NCBI GenBank assembly: GCA_017447265.1
Contig: JAFSOA010000006.1
Coordinates: 156,006 to 220,005 of the forward strand
Source of the DNA: Bacteroidales bacterium
Lineage (GTDB): Bacteria > Bacteroidota > Bacteroidia > Bacteroidales > UBA932
DNA length: 64,000 bases
Direction: 5' to 3'
Under the pieces are notes generated by a model. It was not told where the DNA came from, ran no database searches, and worked only from the letters and a program-made list of their open reading frames with translations. Numbering within the stretch: the stretch's first letter is position 1; each line of letters starts with the position of its first letter. Positions 17,456 through 27,081 of this stretch are shown here, in pieces. Both the position numbers and the translations under genes were made by a program.

Positions 17456-18958
17456 ATGCATCGCAGTTTTTCTCTTTCCGGCATGCTGGCAGCCGCCTCC
17501 CTCCTGCTGCTCATCACGGCAGGCTGCGGCCAGAAACAGATTCCGATCGACAATCCTCCGATCGTCAACAAGGCGTTGTACGATACCGCCTCCCGTTTCT
17601 ATGTGGACTTCGAGCAGTATCCTGCGGACATGCGGAATCTGCCCATCGGCATCTTCGACTCGGGTACAGGCGGACTTACCGTCCTGGAAAAGCTGCTCTG
17701 CCTTGACCACTTCGACAACATCACCGGCACCGGGGGGCGCGACAGCATCCTCGACTTTGCCGGCGAGCATTTCGTCTACCTGGCCGACCAGGCCAACATG
17801 CCCTACGGCAATTACGCAGCCGAAGGCAACACCGCCTATCTCCAGGAGCTGGTCCTCAAGGACGTCATTTTCCTGCTCAATGACCACTACTTCGTCAACG
17901 GCATCGAGGAGCAGCCCAGCGGCCGCAAGCCGCGGGCCAAGATTATCGTGGTGGCCTGCAACACCGCCACGGCCTACGGCCTCCATCTCATCAAGTCGAT
18001 GCTCTACCAGTCCGGGACCGGCGTGAAAGTGATCGGCGTGATCGACGCCGGCGTGAAGGCCACGCTCGACGAACTGGACATCCAGCCCGATACGGCGCCT
18101 TTCGCCATCGGCGTGCTGGCCACCCCGGGCACCATTTCCTCGGGTGTCTACGAGCGTACCCTGCGTACGGAAATGGAACGCCGCGGGATTACCACGGCCA
18201 TCGACATCGTCAATGAGGGCGGCGACGGCTTCGCCGAAGCCGTGGATTCCAATCCCGACTACGTCAATCCCCGTCTTTTTGCGCCCAGCAACAACTACCT
18301 AGGCCCCGTGCTGGGAGAAGGACCGGACGACATCCGTCCCGGCCTGCTGCGCGCCTACAACTTCGACTTTTCCGGCAACCAGATCCTGGCCCGCCGCGAA
18401 CCGGGCGGCGCCTACGCTTCCATCCAGCTCAACAGTGCCGCCAACTACGCCCGCTACAACATCGTGACGATGCTCGAGCGTCACCGCCAGAGCGGCAAGT
18501 CCACGCCCATCCGTGCCATCATCCTGGGCTGCACCCACTACCCCTTCTACCTGGAGACCCTGAAGGAAATGCTCGAATACCTGCGGGAATACCGCGAAGA
18601 CGGGCGTTATCCCTACCGGGAGCTGATCGCCGACGAGGTCACCTTCATCGATCCGGCTGTCTACACGGCGCTCGAGTGCTACCAGACCCTCCGCGAAGAC
18701 GGCAACCTGGCCTTCCGCATCACCCCCACCCAGGTCGAATCCTACATCTCGATTCCCAGCAGCCTGCTGGAAGACAACTGCCTGACCCCGGAAGGCTATC
18801 TCACCCACGATTTCAAATACGGCCGGCAGCCCGGCACCGAGGAACTGACCACCAAGCAGGTGCCTTTCTCCCTCGACAATATCGACCAGAACAACCTGCA
18901 GCGGATCAAGGAACTCCTTCCCAATTCCTATGCGCTGATCGCTCCCACGCTTAAGTAG
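17456..18958 (+). CDS. Exported lipoprotein homolog of glutamate racemase
   Basis: 500 residues, against about 270 for MurI. The first 24 residues are a lipoprotein signal ending LITAGC (lipid-bearing Cys24). The body has IGIFDSGTGGLTV at 64-76, the first catalytic cysteine in VVACNTATA (Cys168) and the second in GCTHYPF (Cys359). Both cysteines used for proton exchange at the glutamate alpha carbon are therefore kept, but they are about 190 residues apart instead of about 110, because of an insert around 265-345. A C-terminal extension of about 100 residues follows. MurI normally works in the cytoplasm; this one is predicted to sit in the periplasm or outer membrane. It is divergent from dacB, so a peptidoglycan-related role is plausible but unproven. 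Confidence 0.8.
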   Translation: MHRSFSLSGMLAAASLLLLITAGCGQKQIPIDNPPIVNKALYDTASRFYVDFEQYPADMRNLPIGIFDSGTGGLTVLEKLLCLDHFDNITGTGGRDSILDFAGEHFVYLADQANMPYGNYAAEGNTAYLQELVLKDVIFLLNDHYFVNGIEEQPSGRKPRAKIIVVACNTATAYGLHLIKSMLYQSGTGVKVIGVIDAGVKATLDELDIQPDTAPFAIGVLATPGTISSGVYERTLRTEMERRGITTAIDIVNEGGDGFAEAVDSNPDYVNPRLFAPSNNYLGPVLGEGPDDIRPGLLRAYNFDFSGNQILARREPGGAYASIQLNSAANYARYNIVTMLERHRQSGKSTPIRAIILGCTHYPFYLETLKEMLEYLREYREDGRYPYRELIADEVTFIDPAVYTALECYQTLREDGNLAFRITPTQVESYISIPSSLLEDNCLTPEGYLTHDFKYGRQPGTEELTTKQVPFSLDNIDQNNLQRIKELLPNSYALIAPTLK

Positions 18959-18963
18959 ACCCG

Positions 18964-19547
18964 ATGTTCCAAGAGACCATAACACCTGAAGAAATCGAGC
19001 AACTCGAACTGGCCGCCTTCCCTGGCAAGATCCACGTCATCACCCGCCCCGGACGCGACCTATCCCACGCCATCAAGCACCTTTCGGCCCAACGCTTCAT
19101 CGGTTTCGACACGGAGACCAAGCCCGTGTTTCAGGCCCACCAGCCTCGGCACCACACGGCGCTCCTGCAACTCTCCAGCGAGACCGAAGCCTTCCTGTTC
19201 CGCCTCCACGAACTCGGCCTGCCCCAGGAAATCGCCGACATCATGGCCGATCCCTACATCACGAAGATCGGCGCCGCCGTCCATGAAGACATCCACGGAC
19301 TCCAGTACTTCCGGCCTTTCGAGCCGCACCGCTTCATGGACCTTCAGTCCTTCGGCGGCGACTACGGCATCCAGGAGAAAAGCGTACGCAAGATGGCCGC
19401 CATCATCCTGGGCTGCAAGGTCTCCAAGGCGCAGCAGTGTTCCAACTGGGAAGCGGAGCCCCTGTCCGACGCCCAGCAACTCTACGCCGCCACCGACGCC
19501 TGGATCTGCGTCAAGATGTACAAGGTCCTGCTCGCCTCCCAACGCCC

Positions 19548-19551
<4 letters not shown>
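18964..19551 (+). CDS. 3'-5' exonuclease, DEDDy type
   Basis: 195 residues. RFIGFDTETKP contains the first two acidic residues of the DEDD exonucleases, GAAVHEDIHGL the third, and LYAATDAWICVKMY the Y-x-x-x-D pair that makes it the DEDDy type, as in the Werner exonuclease and RNase D. It should remove nucleotides from 3' ends of DNA or RNA with two metal ions. There is no helicase or HRDC domain. It overlaps rlmI by 4 nt (ATGA) and starts 5 nt after the racemase-like gene, so all are probably one operon. Confidence 0.85.
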
Positions 19552-20745
<1,194 letters not shown>

Positions 20746-20756
<11 letters not shown>

Positions 20757-22164
20757 TCCTTTCTGCTACACGCCCGCTCCCGCCATCGTCGAAGCCGCCC
20801 GGGCTTTGACCGCCCGCATCGACGCCACGCCCTCGCTCCGCGCTCTCTTTTCCGAAGGCAAGATGCTGGGCGTTCTCGAAGTAGAGCGCTCGCTATGCTG
20901 CTCTGGTGTTTGCCTCGCTCCCGAAAAAAGGTCGCTGCACCAAACACCACCCGCTGCGTCGCTCGCTTACGACAGGGCGCAGCGGCGGGTGGTATCGGGA
21001 TGTGAGGGCATTTTTTCGCCCGAACAGAACGATGCCAGAGCAAGCGAAGCTCGATCATTCTTGTATGCTTTTTCTGGACTGGCCGGCGGCAGCGCCTGTG
21101 TCGAAGGATTCGTGCCGCCGATCTTTGACTGGAAGCCGGAAGACATCCAAAGTTCCTCGGCCGAAGAATCCAGAAGACTGCAGGACTGGCTCTTCGAACA
21201 ATATGTCGTCGTCAACGGATATGGAGAGCGACGCAGCATCCGGCAGATCTTCGCCGCCCGCGGCCTCGTACCGCCCGGCGGCACCGGCGACTGCGCCGCG
21301 CCCAAGCTGCTGCACTACGCCCTGACCCACGGCCTCAAGCCCCTGGCCATCGGCGAATTCTGGTACGGTTCCTCCCCCGCCCGTGAAATCCGCCGCGCCG
21401 GCGCGTTCTATCCGGCCTGCACCGGTAAATGCGGTCCTCTGCTCGGCTACATGCTCCAGGGCGTGGACGTCGAACCCAATCCCCTTGAGAGCGACGCTCA
21501 CTGGCAGCTGTCCGAACCCGTCGTTCACTACGAAGACAGCTCGCTCATCGTCGTTGAAAAGCCTGCCGGCATGCTGGCCGTGCCCGGACGTCCGGTCAAA
21601 GGCGTTCCGCCCCGCCGCTCGCTGCAGGACTGGCTCAGTGACTATTGCGGCACGCCGGTCCTGGCCTGCCACCGCCTCGACATGGACACCTCCGGCCTCA
21701 TGGTCTTCGCCAAGACGGCTGAAGCCCAGTCTGCTTTGCAGCAGCAATTTGAAAAAAGGGAAGTTTCCAAGGCCTATCTGGCCTGGATCATGGCGGGCGG
21801 CAAGGTCCTGACAGCCGGCGAGCGCGGAAAAATCACGCTTCCCATCGCACCCGACTGGTACGACCGTCCCCGGCAGATGGTCGATGAGCAGCAGGGAAAA
21901 CCCGCCGTCACCGATTACGAAGTGCTGGAGCTCCGCGCCGACGGAACGGCCTGCGTGAAACTCATCCCCTACACCGGCCGCACCCACCAGCTCCGCGTTC
22001 ACTGCGCTCATCCTGCGGGACTGAACCGGCCCATCATCGGCGACCGGCTGTATGGCGGCCAGCCTGCCGGAAGGCTGATGCTCCATGCCGCCGAGCTGCG
22101 TTTCCGCCACCCTTCCGACGGCCGCCGGATGGTCTTCGTCCTCCCGAAAACCGGCTGGAAATAA
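20746..22164 (+). CDS. RluA-family pseudouridine synthase with in-frame insertion
   Basis: 472 residues. The C-terminal 250 are a pseudouridine synthase domain with the catalytic aspartate in CHRLDMDTSGLMVFAK and the motif GRTHQLRVH. There is no S4 domain. The N-terminal part (NNPFCYTPAPAIVEAA, GKMLGVL, FSGLAGG, FVPPIFDW, RGLVPPGGTGDCAAPKLL) is the extra domain found in a Bacteroidota-specific subgroup. Between GKMLGVL and FLYAFSGLAGG, residues 47-104 do not look like this domain and coincide with a palindromic DNA element (20884-21057). In related proteins as I know them these two motifs are nearly adjacent. The target RNA is unknown. The frame stays open, so the enzyme may still work. Confidence 0.8.
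20884..21057. repeat. Imperfect palindromic element inside a coding region
   Basis: Pairs of inverted segments share one centre near 20970: GCTCTGG (20900-20906) with CCAGAGC (21035-21041), CGAAAAAA (20922-20929) with TTTTTTCG (21011-21018), and ACCACCCGCTGCG (20946-20958) with CGCAGCGGCGGGTGGT (20978-20993). The length is close to 174 bp, a multiple of three, and the reading frame passes through it. Confidence 0.7.
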
Positions 22165-22174
22165 AAACGGAACG

Positions 22175-22437
22175 GTGCCGTCAGGCACCTCCAAAATAAA
22201 AACGAAGCCACACGGCTTCGAAAAATCGCGCCAAAGGCGCGAGGGGTCCGGGGGCAGGCCCCCGGTAGAAAGAAGTGCCGTCAGGCACCTCCAAAATAAA
22301 AACGAAGCCACACGGCTTCGAAAACCGCGCCGAGGGCGCGAGGGGTCCGGGGGCAGGCCCCCGGTAAAAGGAAGTGCCGTCAGGCACCTCCAAAATAAAA
22401 ACGAAGCCACACGGCTTCGTTTATTTTGGAGGTGCCT
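22175..22437. repeat. Tandem hairpin array between rluA-like gene and tRNA-Cys
   Basis: Two full units of 100 and 99 bp (starting 22175 and 22275) and a third partial one (22374) are nearly identical. Each holds four hairpins: GTGCC/GGCAC, CGAAGCC/GGCTTCG, CGCGCC/GGCGCG and GGGGGC/GCCCCC, with A- or T-tracts between. The segment GGCACCTCCA in each unit is an inverted copy of the 3' end of the neighbouring tRNA-Cys, so the last unit and the tRNA end form one large palindrome (about 22382-22437). Confidence 0.85.
22391..22419 (-). terminator. Terminator of tRNA-Cys
   Basis: On the minus strand CGAAGCC, GTGT, GGCTTCG is followed by TTTTTATTTT, directly after the tRNA 3' end. The same hairpin recurs in both upstream array units. 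Confidence 0.8.
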
Positions 22438-22500
22438 AGCGGAATTGAACCGCTCTACCTGGTTTTGCAGACCAGTGCCTAACCTCCCGGCCCAGGCACC
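22427..22500 (-). tRNA. tRNA-Cys (anticodon GCA)
   Basis: The minus strand folds as a full cloverleaf: acceptor GGTGCCT with AGGCACC, D arm GCC/GGC, anticodon stem CTGGT/ACCAG with loop CTGCAAA (anticodon GCA, cysteine), T arm AGCGG/CCGCT with loop TTCAATT. The discriminator base is T, and CCA is encoded (22429-22427). It has its own promoter and terminator. It delivers cysteine to UGU and UGC codons. Confidence 0.96.
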
Positions 22501-22509
22501 AAGGGATTG

Positions 22510-22539
22510 CAAAGATACGGATTTTTTTTGATATGCAAA
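22510..22539 (-). promoter_or_regulatory. Promoter of tRNA-Cys
   Basis: Minus-strand TTTG (22539-22536), 18 nt, TATCTTTG (22517-22510), ending 9 nt before the tRNA 5' end. Confidence 0.8.
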
Positions 22540-22602
22540 TATTTTTGCACCCGACAACCGGGATTGCAGAATAATGGCTAACTTCGCTTGCAAATCCAGC
22601 GT

Positions 22603-22727
22603 ATGAAAAACAGATGCTTCGTTTTGGCCGCACTGCTGTCGTTCCTGACCCTCGGAGCCGCGGCACGGAGCTGCACTACGAGGACATCCAGGATGGCGCG
22701 GACCTGCTGTTCGTCATGAAGCGCTGA
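22603..22727 (+). pseudogene. Remnant of a secreted YiiX-like (permuted papain) protein
   Basis: ATG at 22603 begins a signal peptide (MKNRCFVLAALLSFLTLGAA). After it the sequence must change frame to read ELHYEDIQDGADLLFVMKR and a stop at 22725. The phrase DIQDGADLLF resembles the start of the mature part of YiiX/YebB-type NlpC/P60-related hydrolases (LQDGDLLF), and everything after it is missing. It may be what is left of a once complete gene, but the fragment is short and the family call tentative. Confidence 0.35.
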
Positions 22728-22769
22728 AGCAAGATGTCCTGGTCCGCTAAAATGAAGCATCCGTACAGA

Positions 22770-23720
22770 TCAGACAGTAAACTTCTTTCCAGGGAAAAAG
22801 CGTGAAACCTGCTGGCAATAGCGGGCGTAGGCCGGGTATTTGCCGCCGCTGATCTGCTCGGCGAGGGTGGAACTGCCCAGGAAGAGCACGATGAGCAGCA
22901 GCGCGCCGATGATGCTCCAATTGAAGACGCCGATGCCGGCGCCGATGGAGAAAAGATAGAAGCACACCCAGATGCTCTGCTCCGCAAAATAGTTGGGATG
23001 CCGGCTGACGCCCCAGAGGCCCCGCGTGTTGAAGCCCAGGTTGTAAGGTGCGGGAAGCTCTTCCAGCTTCTGGCCGGCCTTGATCATCTTCCATTTCCGT
23101 GTCTGGAAAGCCCACTGCTGCTCGTCGGCAATCGTCTCGTACAGGATGAACGAGAACATCAGGACGGCCGCCACGACATCCATGACGCCGAAAGGCCGCG
23201 TCGAGTTCATGCTCACCAGGGCCGGGAACGTGGTCATCAGGATCAGCGCGTTCTGGTAGATGGAGATAAAGAACAGGTCGAAGAGCATCCAGGGACCGCG
23301 CTTGCCGTTGAAAGGCGCCCCCGTGCGGACAATCGCCCAGCGGTAATCTTCCACGCCTTCCCAGAACTTCCAGTGATAGGCGCCCTTGCGCGCGAAATTG
23401 AAAGTCAGCCGGATCCCCCAGAGCGTGGCCAGAACGGCCATCACCACAAGACGGGGCTTCATGCCCCCTTGCACGGCAATGATCCAGACATAAATCTCCG
23501 GAAGAATACTCCAGAGCTTGTCCATCTGGGAATTGTTGCCGGTCAGCTCGCCTGTGACGAAACAGAACAAGGCGCTGCAACCCATAATCACGAGCAGAAT
23601 CTTCAGGGTGGACAGCTGCACGGCGTCCAGGGCCGGCCCGACCAGGAAATAAAGCAGCGGGCAAACGACCAGCGACAGGCCCAGCAACGTGGCCATCAAG
23701 GGGATGTTCATTTTATTCAT
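22770..23720 (-). CDS. DUF1295 family integral membrane protein
   Basis: 316 residues with about six to eight membrane helices. The motif LWGVSRHPNYFAEQSIWV near the C terminus is the signature of the DUF1295/steroid 5-alpha-reductase-like and isoprenylcysteine methyltransferase superfamily, whose known members act on lipophilic substrates with SAM or NADPH. The substrate here is unknown. I start at 23720 (MNKMNIPLMATLLG), just after the stop of the upstream gene at 23722; a second ATG at 23711 is also possible. It is probably co-transcribed with the lipoprotein gene upstream. Confidence 0.8.
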   Translation of the reverse strand: MNKMNIPLMATLLGLSLVVCPLLYFLVGPALDAVQLSTLKILLVIMGCSALFCFVTGELTGNNSQMDKLWSILPEIYVWIIAVQGGMKPRLVVMAVLATLWGIRLTFNFARKGAYHWKFWEGVEDYRWAIVRTGAPFNGKRGPWMLFDLFFISIYQNALILMTTFPALVSMNSTRPFGVMDVVAAVLMFSFILYETIADEQQWAFQTRKWKMIKAGQKLEELPAPYNLGFNTRGLWGVSRHPNYFAEQSIWVCFYLFSIGAGIGVFNWSIIGALLLIVLFLGSSTLAEQISGGKYPAYARYCQQVSRFFPGKKFTV

Positions 23721-23721
23721 A

Positions 23722-24891
23722 TTACTTTCTATTAAAGATGACGATATGGGAATCGGGCGCCTCCATGATGTTCCAGGAGAGCACGGCGCCGTCAAGATGA
23801 TGGCGCATGACCTCGTCCAGCGATTCCGTCACATATTCGGGCGAGGTCGGCACGACCCCTTCCCGGTAATTGATTTCGATGCCCGGATATTTGGCGCAGG
23901 GATACGGCGCCATGGCATCCAGCTGCGACGAGAGAAAAACCCGGTCCATGTTGAAGTCCGGATAGCCCGTGGCGCCCGGAACAGCCTTGCGGAGCAAATC
24001 GTATTCGAAGCCCATGCCGGCCGGGGCGAAGGTCATGCGGTAGAGCATCGGCTTGATGAAATCAGCGTGCCGGGCGAGGATGGCGTAGTCCTGCCCGACG
24101 AACGGAGCCATGAACGGGGCATAGAGGTCCATGCCGATCTCGAGGCCGCGGCTGCGCAGGCTGTCGGCAATGGCCGCCACCGCGCCGCTGACAATATGGC
24201 CTTTGGCCTCGAAAAAGCGGGCGGCCAGGGTATCCTTCAGGGTAAATCCGCCTTGCGGCGTATAGCCGCTGACCGAGAGGAAATCATCGCCTTTGGCCTC
24301 CCAGGCCATTCGCACGGTTTCCAGGTCAACGCCTTCTGCGGCAAATCGTTCCGCACAGTGCGGGCAGCCGCAGTTGAGCACGCCTCCGACACCGCTGACG
24401 AACGACTGGGTGCGGATGCGGTCGAGGAAGACGCCGTCGAAGCCGCAGTCGCTGAAACAGTTGTCATAGATCGCGACCACATGAGCGGCATTGAGCGGGT
24501 CAGAGGGGCAATTGAAGCGGAAGCCCTCCCCGGCCGCCAGGTCGTAGTTGGCCGGCACATGGCCCCACAGATCCACGGCGGACGTATTGTCGCAGACTTC
24601 CTCGGTCTCGGCAAAGACCGGAAGCCAGAGCAGCATCTGGATGTTCTTCTCATGCAGGTAGTCCCCCACCTGCCGGTAGATCGCTTTGTCCAGGCTCCAG
24701 CCGATGATGACCTTCCTGACAGGAATCATCTGTCGGACGGAATCAATGCGGCCGATAATCTGGCCGGCCGTATAATCGGGCGTGTGCCAGCCGCCCAGCG
24801 ACACCTGGACGATATATGCGGGTTCATCCTGCCGGGACTGGCAGGCAGCAATGGCCAACAGGCCAAGCATCAGGATCAGAAGCTTTTTCAT
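23722..24891 (-). CDS. Lipoprotein with TIM-barrel glycosidase-like domain
   Basis: 389 residues. Lipoprotein signal MKKLLILMLGLLAIAACQS with Cys17 as the lipid site. The body has the pattern of a (beta/alpha)8 barrel of putative glycoside hydrolases: VQVSLGGWHTPDY at the first strand, MLLWLPVF, CGFDGVFLDRIR (a likely acidic active-site strand), IGMDLYAPF and IKPMLYRM. A CGCPHC motif could bind metal or form disulfides. The exact family and substrate are unknown. It should be anchored in the periplasm or outer membrane. The ATG at 24891 is set by the signal peptide and a -7 box ending 8 nt upstream. Confidence 0.7.
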   Translation of the reverse strand: MKKLLILMLGLLAIAACQSRQDEPAYIVQVSLGGWHTPDYTAGQIIGRIDSVRQMIPVRKVIIGWSLDKAIYRQVGDYLHEKNIQMLLWLPVFAETEEVCDNTSAVDLWGHVPANYDLAAGEGFRFNCPSDPLNAAHVVAIYDNCFSDCGFDGVFLDRIRTQSFVSGVGGVLNCGCPHCAERFAAEGVDLETVRMAWEAKGDDFLSVSGYTPQGGFTLKDTLAARFFEAKGHIVSGAVAAIADSLRSRGLEIGMDLYAPFMAPFVGQDYAILARHADFIKPMLYRMTFAPAGMGFEYDLLRKAVPGATGYPDFNMDRVFLSSQLDAMAPYPCAKYPGIEINYREGVVPTSPEYVTESLDEVMRHHLDGAVLSWNIMEAPDSHIVIFNRK

Positions 24892-24899
24892 AGTGGCGT

Positions 24900-24960
24900 C
24901 AAAGTTACGACGAATCATTCCAATCTCCAACGGGATTTTTCTTAAAAATGTGTATATTTG
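24900..24960. promoter_or_regulatory. Divergent promoters for the lipoprotein and HdeD-like genes
   Basis: Minus: TAACTTTG at 24907-24900 with a TTGG 19 nt upstream, ending only 8 nt before the ATG at 24891. Plus: TATATTTG at 24953-24960, 23 nt before the ATG at 24984; no good -33 box on this side. Confidence 0.6.
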
Positions 24961-24983
24961 TGGAATTAAACCATTTTATTACT

Positions 24984-25547
24984 ATGTCTAAAGCTTCTAA
25001 AATATGGCTCGGAATCGCAGGCTGCCTGCTTGTGATTCTCGGTATTGTCTGCATCACCCGGCCCGCCGGTACCCTTTTCGCCACCGCCTGGCTGATCGGA
25101 TGCTTCACCCTTTTCTCCGGCATGTTCAAGCTGATTTTCACCTTCCGGACGGAAAGATTTCTCCCCAATAGCGGCAGCCGCATGCTGTCGGCCATCCTGC
25201 AGATCCTGCTCGGTATCTTCTTCCTGGCCTTCAGCGGCGCCCTGGCCGCTTCCCTGCCCATCATCTTCGCTATCTGGGTCATGGTCGAGGGTATCATCAT
25301 CGCCGTCCAGAGTTTCGACTACAAACGCGTGGGCTTCCCGTACTGGTGGGTCATGCTCCTGCTGGGCATCGGCGCCGTCATCCTCAGCATCTTCTTCGTC
25401 CGCAACCCGGTGGATTCCGCTGTGACGCTCTCCTCGCTCATCGGCATCGGCATCATCGCCCTCGGCGTCTCCTACCTTGTCGCCCTCGTGGGTATCAAGA
25501 AGTTCGAGAAACAGGTCGAAGCATTCAAAACAGCTATCCAGCAATAA
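24984..25547 (+). CDS. HdeD/DUF308 family membrane protein
   Basis: 187 residues with six membrane helices in three pairs, the DUF308/HdeD plan (first helix IWLGIAGCLLVILGIVCI, then TAWLIGCFTLFSGMFKLI). HdeD of E. coli helps acid resistance at high cell density; the role of other members is unknown. The ATG at 24984 fits the promoter position. A longer frame begins upstream of the transcription start and is unlikely. It is followed 18 nt later by a DUF4199 gene on the same strand. Confidence 0.82.
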   Translation: MSKASKIWLGIAGCLLVILGIVCITRPAGTLFATAWLIGCFTLFSGMFKLIFTFRTERFLPNSGSRMLSAILQILLGIFFLAFSGALAASLPIIFAIWVMVEGIIIAVQSFDYKRVGFPYWWVMLLLGIGAVILSIFFVRNPVDSAVTLSSLIGIGIIALGVSYLVALVGIKKFEKQVEAFKTAIQQ

Positions 25548-25565
25548 TCTCTTAACACAAACACT

Positions 25566-26123
25566 TTGGAACAGACAGCTAGCACCAACAGCTCCAAGTG
25601 GAGCCTGGCCGCCAGGGACGGATTGATCCTGGCCGCCGTCACCGTCGTCGTTTCGACCCTCACCTTCCTGACCGAAAACGCCATCTTGAGCGGACTGCTC
25701 TGGTTCGTCAAACTGGCCGGCAGCATCTGGTTGCTGCGTATCATCATGAAACGATACGCCATCGACCATCCGGATGAATCGGTCTTCAGTTACGGGGTCA
25801 TCGTGTGCGTGCTGTCTGCCCTGGTCTGTGCCGTCTGGGCCTTCGTCGAGTATCAGTTCTTGTTTCCTGATGCGGTGGTGAAGGCCTTTGACCAGACCTT
25901 TGCCAGCTTCGAGAGCATGGGCGCCGCCATGCCGGAAGGCTTCGAAGAAGTGATGCTCAAGTTGGAGGACAGCTACGCCCAGATCAGCTGCATCACCACT
26001 TTCTTCTGGTGCGCGCTCCTCGGCCTGCTATTCAGCGCCATCCTGTCACGCTCCGGCAAACCCAAAAGCGTCTTCACCGACGAAGAAATGAAGCAGAACA
26101 ACGACGACGAATTCAATTTCTAA
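25566..26123 (+). CDS. DUF4199 family membrane protein
   Basis: 185 residues with four membrane helices (for example GLILAAVTVVVSTLTFL and VIVCVLSALVCAVWAFVEY) and an acidic Asn/Asp-rich tail. The start is a TTG at 25566, as no ATG lies before the first helix. DUF4199 genes sit directly before a DPM1-like glycosyltransferase in many Bacteroidota, as here with a 4-nt gap, so the two probably work together in the inner membrane. The biochemical function is not known. Confidence 0.8.
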   Translation: MEQTASTNSSKWSLAARDGLILAAVTVVVSTLTFLTENAILSGLLWFVKLAGSIWLLRIIMKRYAIDHPDESVFSYGVIVCVLSALVCAVWAFVEYQFLFPDAVVKAFDQTFASFESMGAAMPEGFEEVMLKLEDSYAQISCITTFFWCALLGLLFSAILSRSGKPKSVFTDEEMKQNNDDEFNF

Positions 26124-26127
26124 GCCC

Positions 26128-27081
26128 ATGGACCTTTCGATTGTCATTTCCCTCTACAACGAAGAGGAATCCCTGCCCGAGCTCGTCCAATGGATTGACC
26201 GCGCGCTGGCACCCCGGAACTACGAATACGAGATCATCATGGTCGACGACGGCAGCCGCGACCGTTCCTGGGGAGTCATCGAGGAACTCTCCAAGACGTA
26301 TCCCCGCATCCGGGCCATCGGCTTCCGCCGCAACTACGGCAAGTCGGCCGCGCTCTACTGCGGCTTCGAAGCCGCCCGGGGCGACATTGTGGTGACGATG
26401 GACGCCGACCTGCAGGACAATCCCGAGGAGATTCCGGAGATGATCCGGATGATCAAGGAGGATGGATATGACCTGGTTTCCGGCTGGAAGAAGAAGCGCT
26501 ACGACAACGTAGCCACGAAAAACCTGCCGTCCAAACTCTACAATGCCACGGCCCGCAAAGTGACCGGCATCAAGCTGCACGACATGAACTGCGGCCTGAA
26601 GGCCTACCGCAACGAGGTCGTCAAGAACATCGAGGTCTACGGGGAGATGCACCGTTTCATCCCCTACCTCGCCAAGAACGCCGGCTTCGAAAACATCGGC
26701 GAGAAGGTGGTCCACCACCAGGCGCGCAAATACGGCAAGAGCAAATTCGGCATGAGCCGTTTCATCCACGGCTTCCTCGACCTGTTGTCCATCTGGTTCC
26801 TGCAGAAATTCGGCAAGAAGCCGATGCATCTCTTCGGCGCGTTCGGCACGCTCATCTTCATCATCGGTGCGGTATTGGCCATCTGGCTCATTGCGGCCAA
26901 GCTCATTGCCCAGGCCCATGGCGCGCCTTTCCGGGCCGTCACCGACCAGCCGCTCTTCTACCTGGCCCTGGTCGCCGTCCTCCTTGGCGCCCAGCTCTTC
27001 CTCACCGGCTTCCTCGGCGAAATGATCGCCCGTAACGCCTCCGAGCGCAACAGCTACAACATCAAGCGCACCATCCGCTAG
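26128..27081 (+). CDS. Family 2 glycosyltransferase with two C-terminal membrane helices
   Basis: 317 residues. The GT-A domain reads SIVISLYNEEESLPELV, IIMVDDGSRDRS, FRRNYGKSAAL and VVTMDADLQDNPEEIP (the metal-binding DAD), followed by a conserved KxxR region and two membrane helices at about 232-260 and 270-295. This is the DPM1/GtrB-like subgroup, which moves a sugar from a nucleotide donor onto polyprenyl phosphate at the inner membrane. It ends in a 4-nt convergent overlap with the small gene on the other strand. Confidence 0.88.
   Translation: MDLSIVISLYNEEESLPELVQWIDRALAPRNYEYEIIMVDDGSRDRSWGVIEELSKTYPRIRAIGFRRNYGKSAALYCGFEAARGDIVVTMDADLQDNPEEIPEMIRMIKEDGYDLVSGWKKKRYDNVATKNLPSKLYNATARKVTGIKLHDMNCGLKAYRNEVVKNIEVYGEMHRFIPYLAKNAGFENIGEKVVHHQARKYGKSKFGMSRFIHGFLDLLSIWFLQKFGKKPMHLFGAFGTLIFIIGAVLAIWLIAAKLIAQAHGAPFRAVTDQPLFYLALVAVLLGAQLFLTGFLGEMIARNASERNSYNIKRTIR

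Noticed and set aside
17399-17986. N-terminal extension of dacB by about 196 codons
   Set aside because: It would run through the divergent promoter and the start of the racemase-like gene, and place the signal peptide inside the protein.
22175-22437. CRISPR array
   Set aside because: The repeated unit is about 100 bp with no unique spacers, is made of hairpins, and includes the tRNA terminator. There are no cas genes.
23722-24891. Polysaccharide deacetylase or GH family with a number
   Set aside because: The barrel-like pattern is visible but no signature is specific enough to name a family.
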